NCBI GenBank assembly: GCA_036506155.1
Contig: DASXSF010000053.1
Span: 1-19,073 of the forward strand
Reading direction: 5' to 3'
Length of the DNA: 19,073 nucleotides
Source: DASXRA01 sp036506155
GTDB taxonomy: Bacteria > Actinomycetota > Actinomycetes > Mycobacteriales > Jatrophihabitantaceae
Shown: positions 18,545 through 19,073 of the stretch, in pieces
Position numbering within the stretch: the first letter of the stretch is position 1
Layout of the letters: the number at the start of each line of letters is the position of its first letter
Translations under genes and position numbers: made by a program
The notes under the pieces: model-generated
What the model was told of the DNA's origin: nothing
Database searches by the model: none
The model's input: the letters and a program-made list of their open reading frames with translations, nothing else

Positions 18545-19073
18545 TCAACTGTTGGTGGGATCGCCTGTCGCGTGCTGGGCGAACCAGCCGCCCTCGGGCA
18601 GTGCTGGCTTGGGTGGCGGCGAAGGTTCGTCCTCCTCCGGCGGCTGCCATGGCCAGAGTTCGATGTTCGCTGAGCGGCCCTGGGCGATGACGGCGGCCGG
18701 AATGACCGTGAGTGACTCGGCGATGTTGCGCGCTGGCCAGGCAACGATGATCGTGAGCTCGCCCGGCGGTGGCATGGGCGTCAGCCAGTAGTCCATCTGG
18801 AAGGTGCGGCCACCGCCGCCGCCGCCCTGCCCCAGGAGCGTCGGCGCATCCCCTAGCGCAATCGGATCAGGGAAGCTGCTGCCCACGTTGCTGGCGGTTC
18901 GACCATCGGGGTAGGCAGCGCCCACGAGGAGCCCAGAGCCGCCCGGACCGTAGGGGTCGGCGTGCAGCCCGTGCGGGGATCGGTCAGCTCGGCGCAGGCG
19001 CATCGCGATCTTGATCAACATGCCGGTGCTGTATGCATCGGCGCCCACCAGGACGACCGCGAGGTCATCGGTC
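18545..19073 (-). CDS. Conserved hypothetical protein (partial, start beyond the window)
   Basis: The minus strand is open from the right edge (T-D-D-L-A-V-V-L-V-G-A-D-A-Y) to the stop at 18545, giving 175 residues. It contains G-L-L-V-G-A-A-Y-P-D-G-R-T-A-S-N-V-G, a glycine run in L-L-G-Q-G-G-G-G-G-G-R, then D-Y-W-L-T-P-M-P-P-P-G-E-L-T-I-I-V-A-W-P and I-E-L-W-P-W-Q-P-P-E-E-D. The 'Y-x-D-G-R-x-A-x-N', G-G-G-G-G, 'W-L-x-P-(L/M)-P-P-P-G' and 'E-L-W-P-W' pieces mark a widespread actinobacterial family of unknown function that I recall only as hypothetical. It is soluble, beta-rich, with a Pro/Glu-rich C-terminus. GTG 19048 could be a start, but the residues before it fit the family, so the gene very probably continues to the right. 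Convergent with the ATPase gene. Confidence 0.75.
   Translation of the reverse strand, partial: TDDLAVVLVGADAYSTGMLIKIAMRLRRADRSPHGLHADPYGPGGSGLLVGAAYPDGRTASNVGSSFPDPIALGDAPTLLGQGGGGGGRTFQMDYWLTPMPPPGELTIIVAWPARNIAESLTVIPAAVIAQGRSANIELWPWQPPEEDEPSPPPKPALPEGGWFAQHATGDPTNS

Overview
The window is high-GC DNA with strong G/C preference at third codon positions, GTG/TTG starts and protein families typical of Actinomycetota: an AMIN-like C-terminus, a DUF6412-YidC pair, DUF3237, DUF3995, an F420/FMN luciferase-like oxidoreductase and a Streptomyces-type IS110. It reads as chromosomal accessory sequence. Genus cannot be decided from the sequence alone. No tRNA, rRNA or CRISPR array was seen.

Layout. 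1-3110: the end of an AMIN-like protein, a frameshifted hypothetical, a GNAT acetyltransferase, a BNR/YCF48-like beta-propeller whose membrane anchor lies in another frame, and a small immunity-like gene killed by an in-frame TGA. 3200-4800: a decayed IS110 element whose transposase is spread over several frames, with a hairpin burying its ribosome binding site. 4827-6373: YidC insertase with an upstream DUF6412 membrane protein. 6520-9010: a frameshifted hypothetical, small membrane and unknown proteins, and an IS256 transposase scrap with an amber stop. 9007-11884: a run of short genes, mostly small membrane proteins (one LapA-like), plus DUF3237. 11885-12667: long non-coding or decayed DNA. 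12668-14689: two intact enzymes, an LLM flavin oxidoreductase and an atypical SDR. 14987-17479: small membrane proteins, DUF3995, a conserved hypothetical split into two overlapping frames, a membrane-anchored secreted protein and a tiny coiled-coil protein. 17710-19073: a COG3910-like ATPase and a partial conserved hypothetical running off the right edge.

Three themes stand out. First, many otherwise well-preserved genes carry one-base indels or a single nonsense codon, so this is either a decaying region or a consensus with indel errors. Second, a previously unlabelled (to my knowledge) two-box dispersed repeat of about 50 bp occurs roughly a dozen times, almost only between genes and often in the sense direction just upstream of a start. 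Third, two small membrane-protein genes share a similar inverted repeat at the same distance from their start codons, suggesting co-regulation. Apart from DUF6412-YidC and a few close pairs, the genes look like independent single-gene units, not one pathway.
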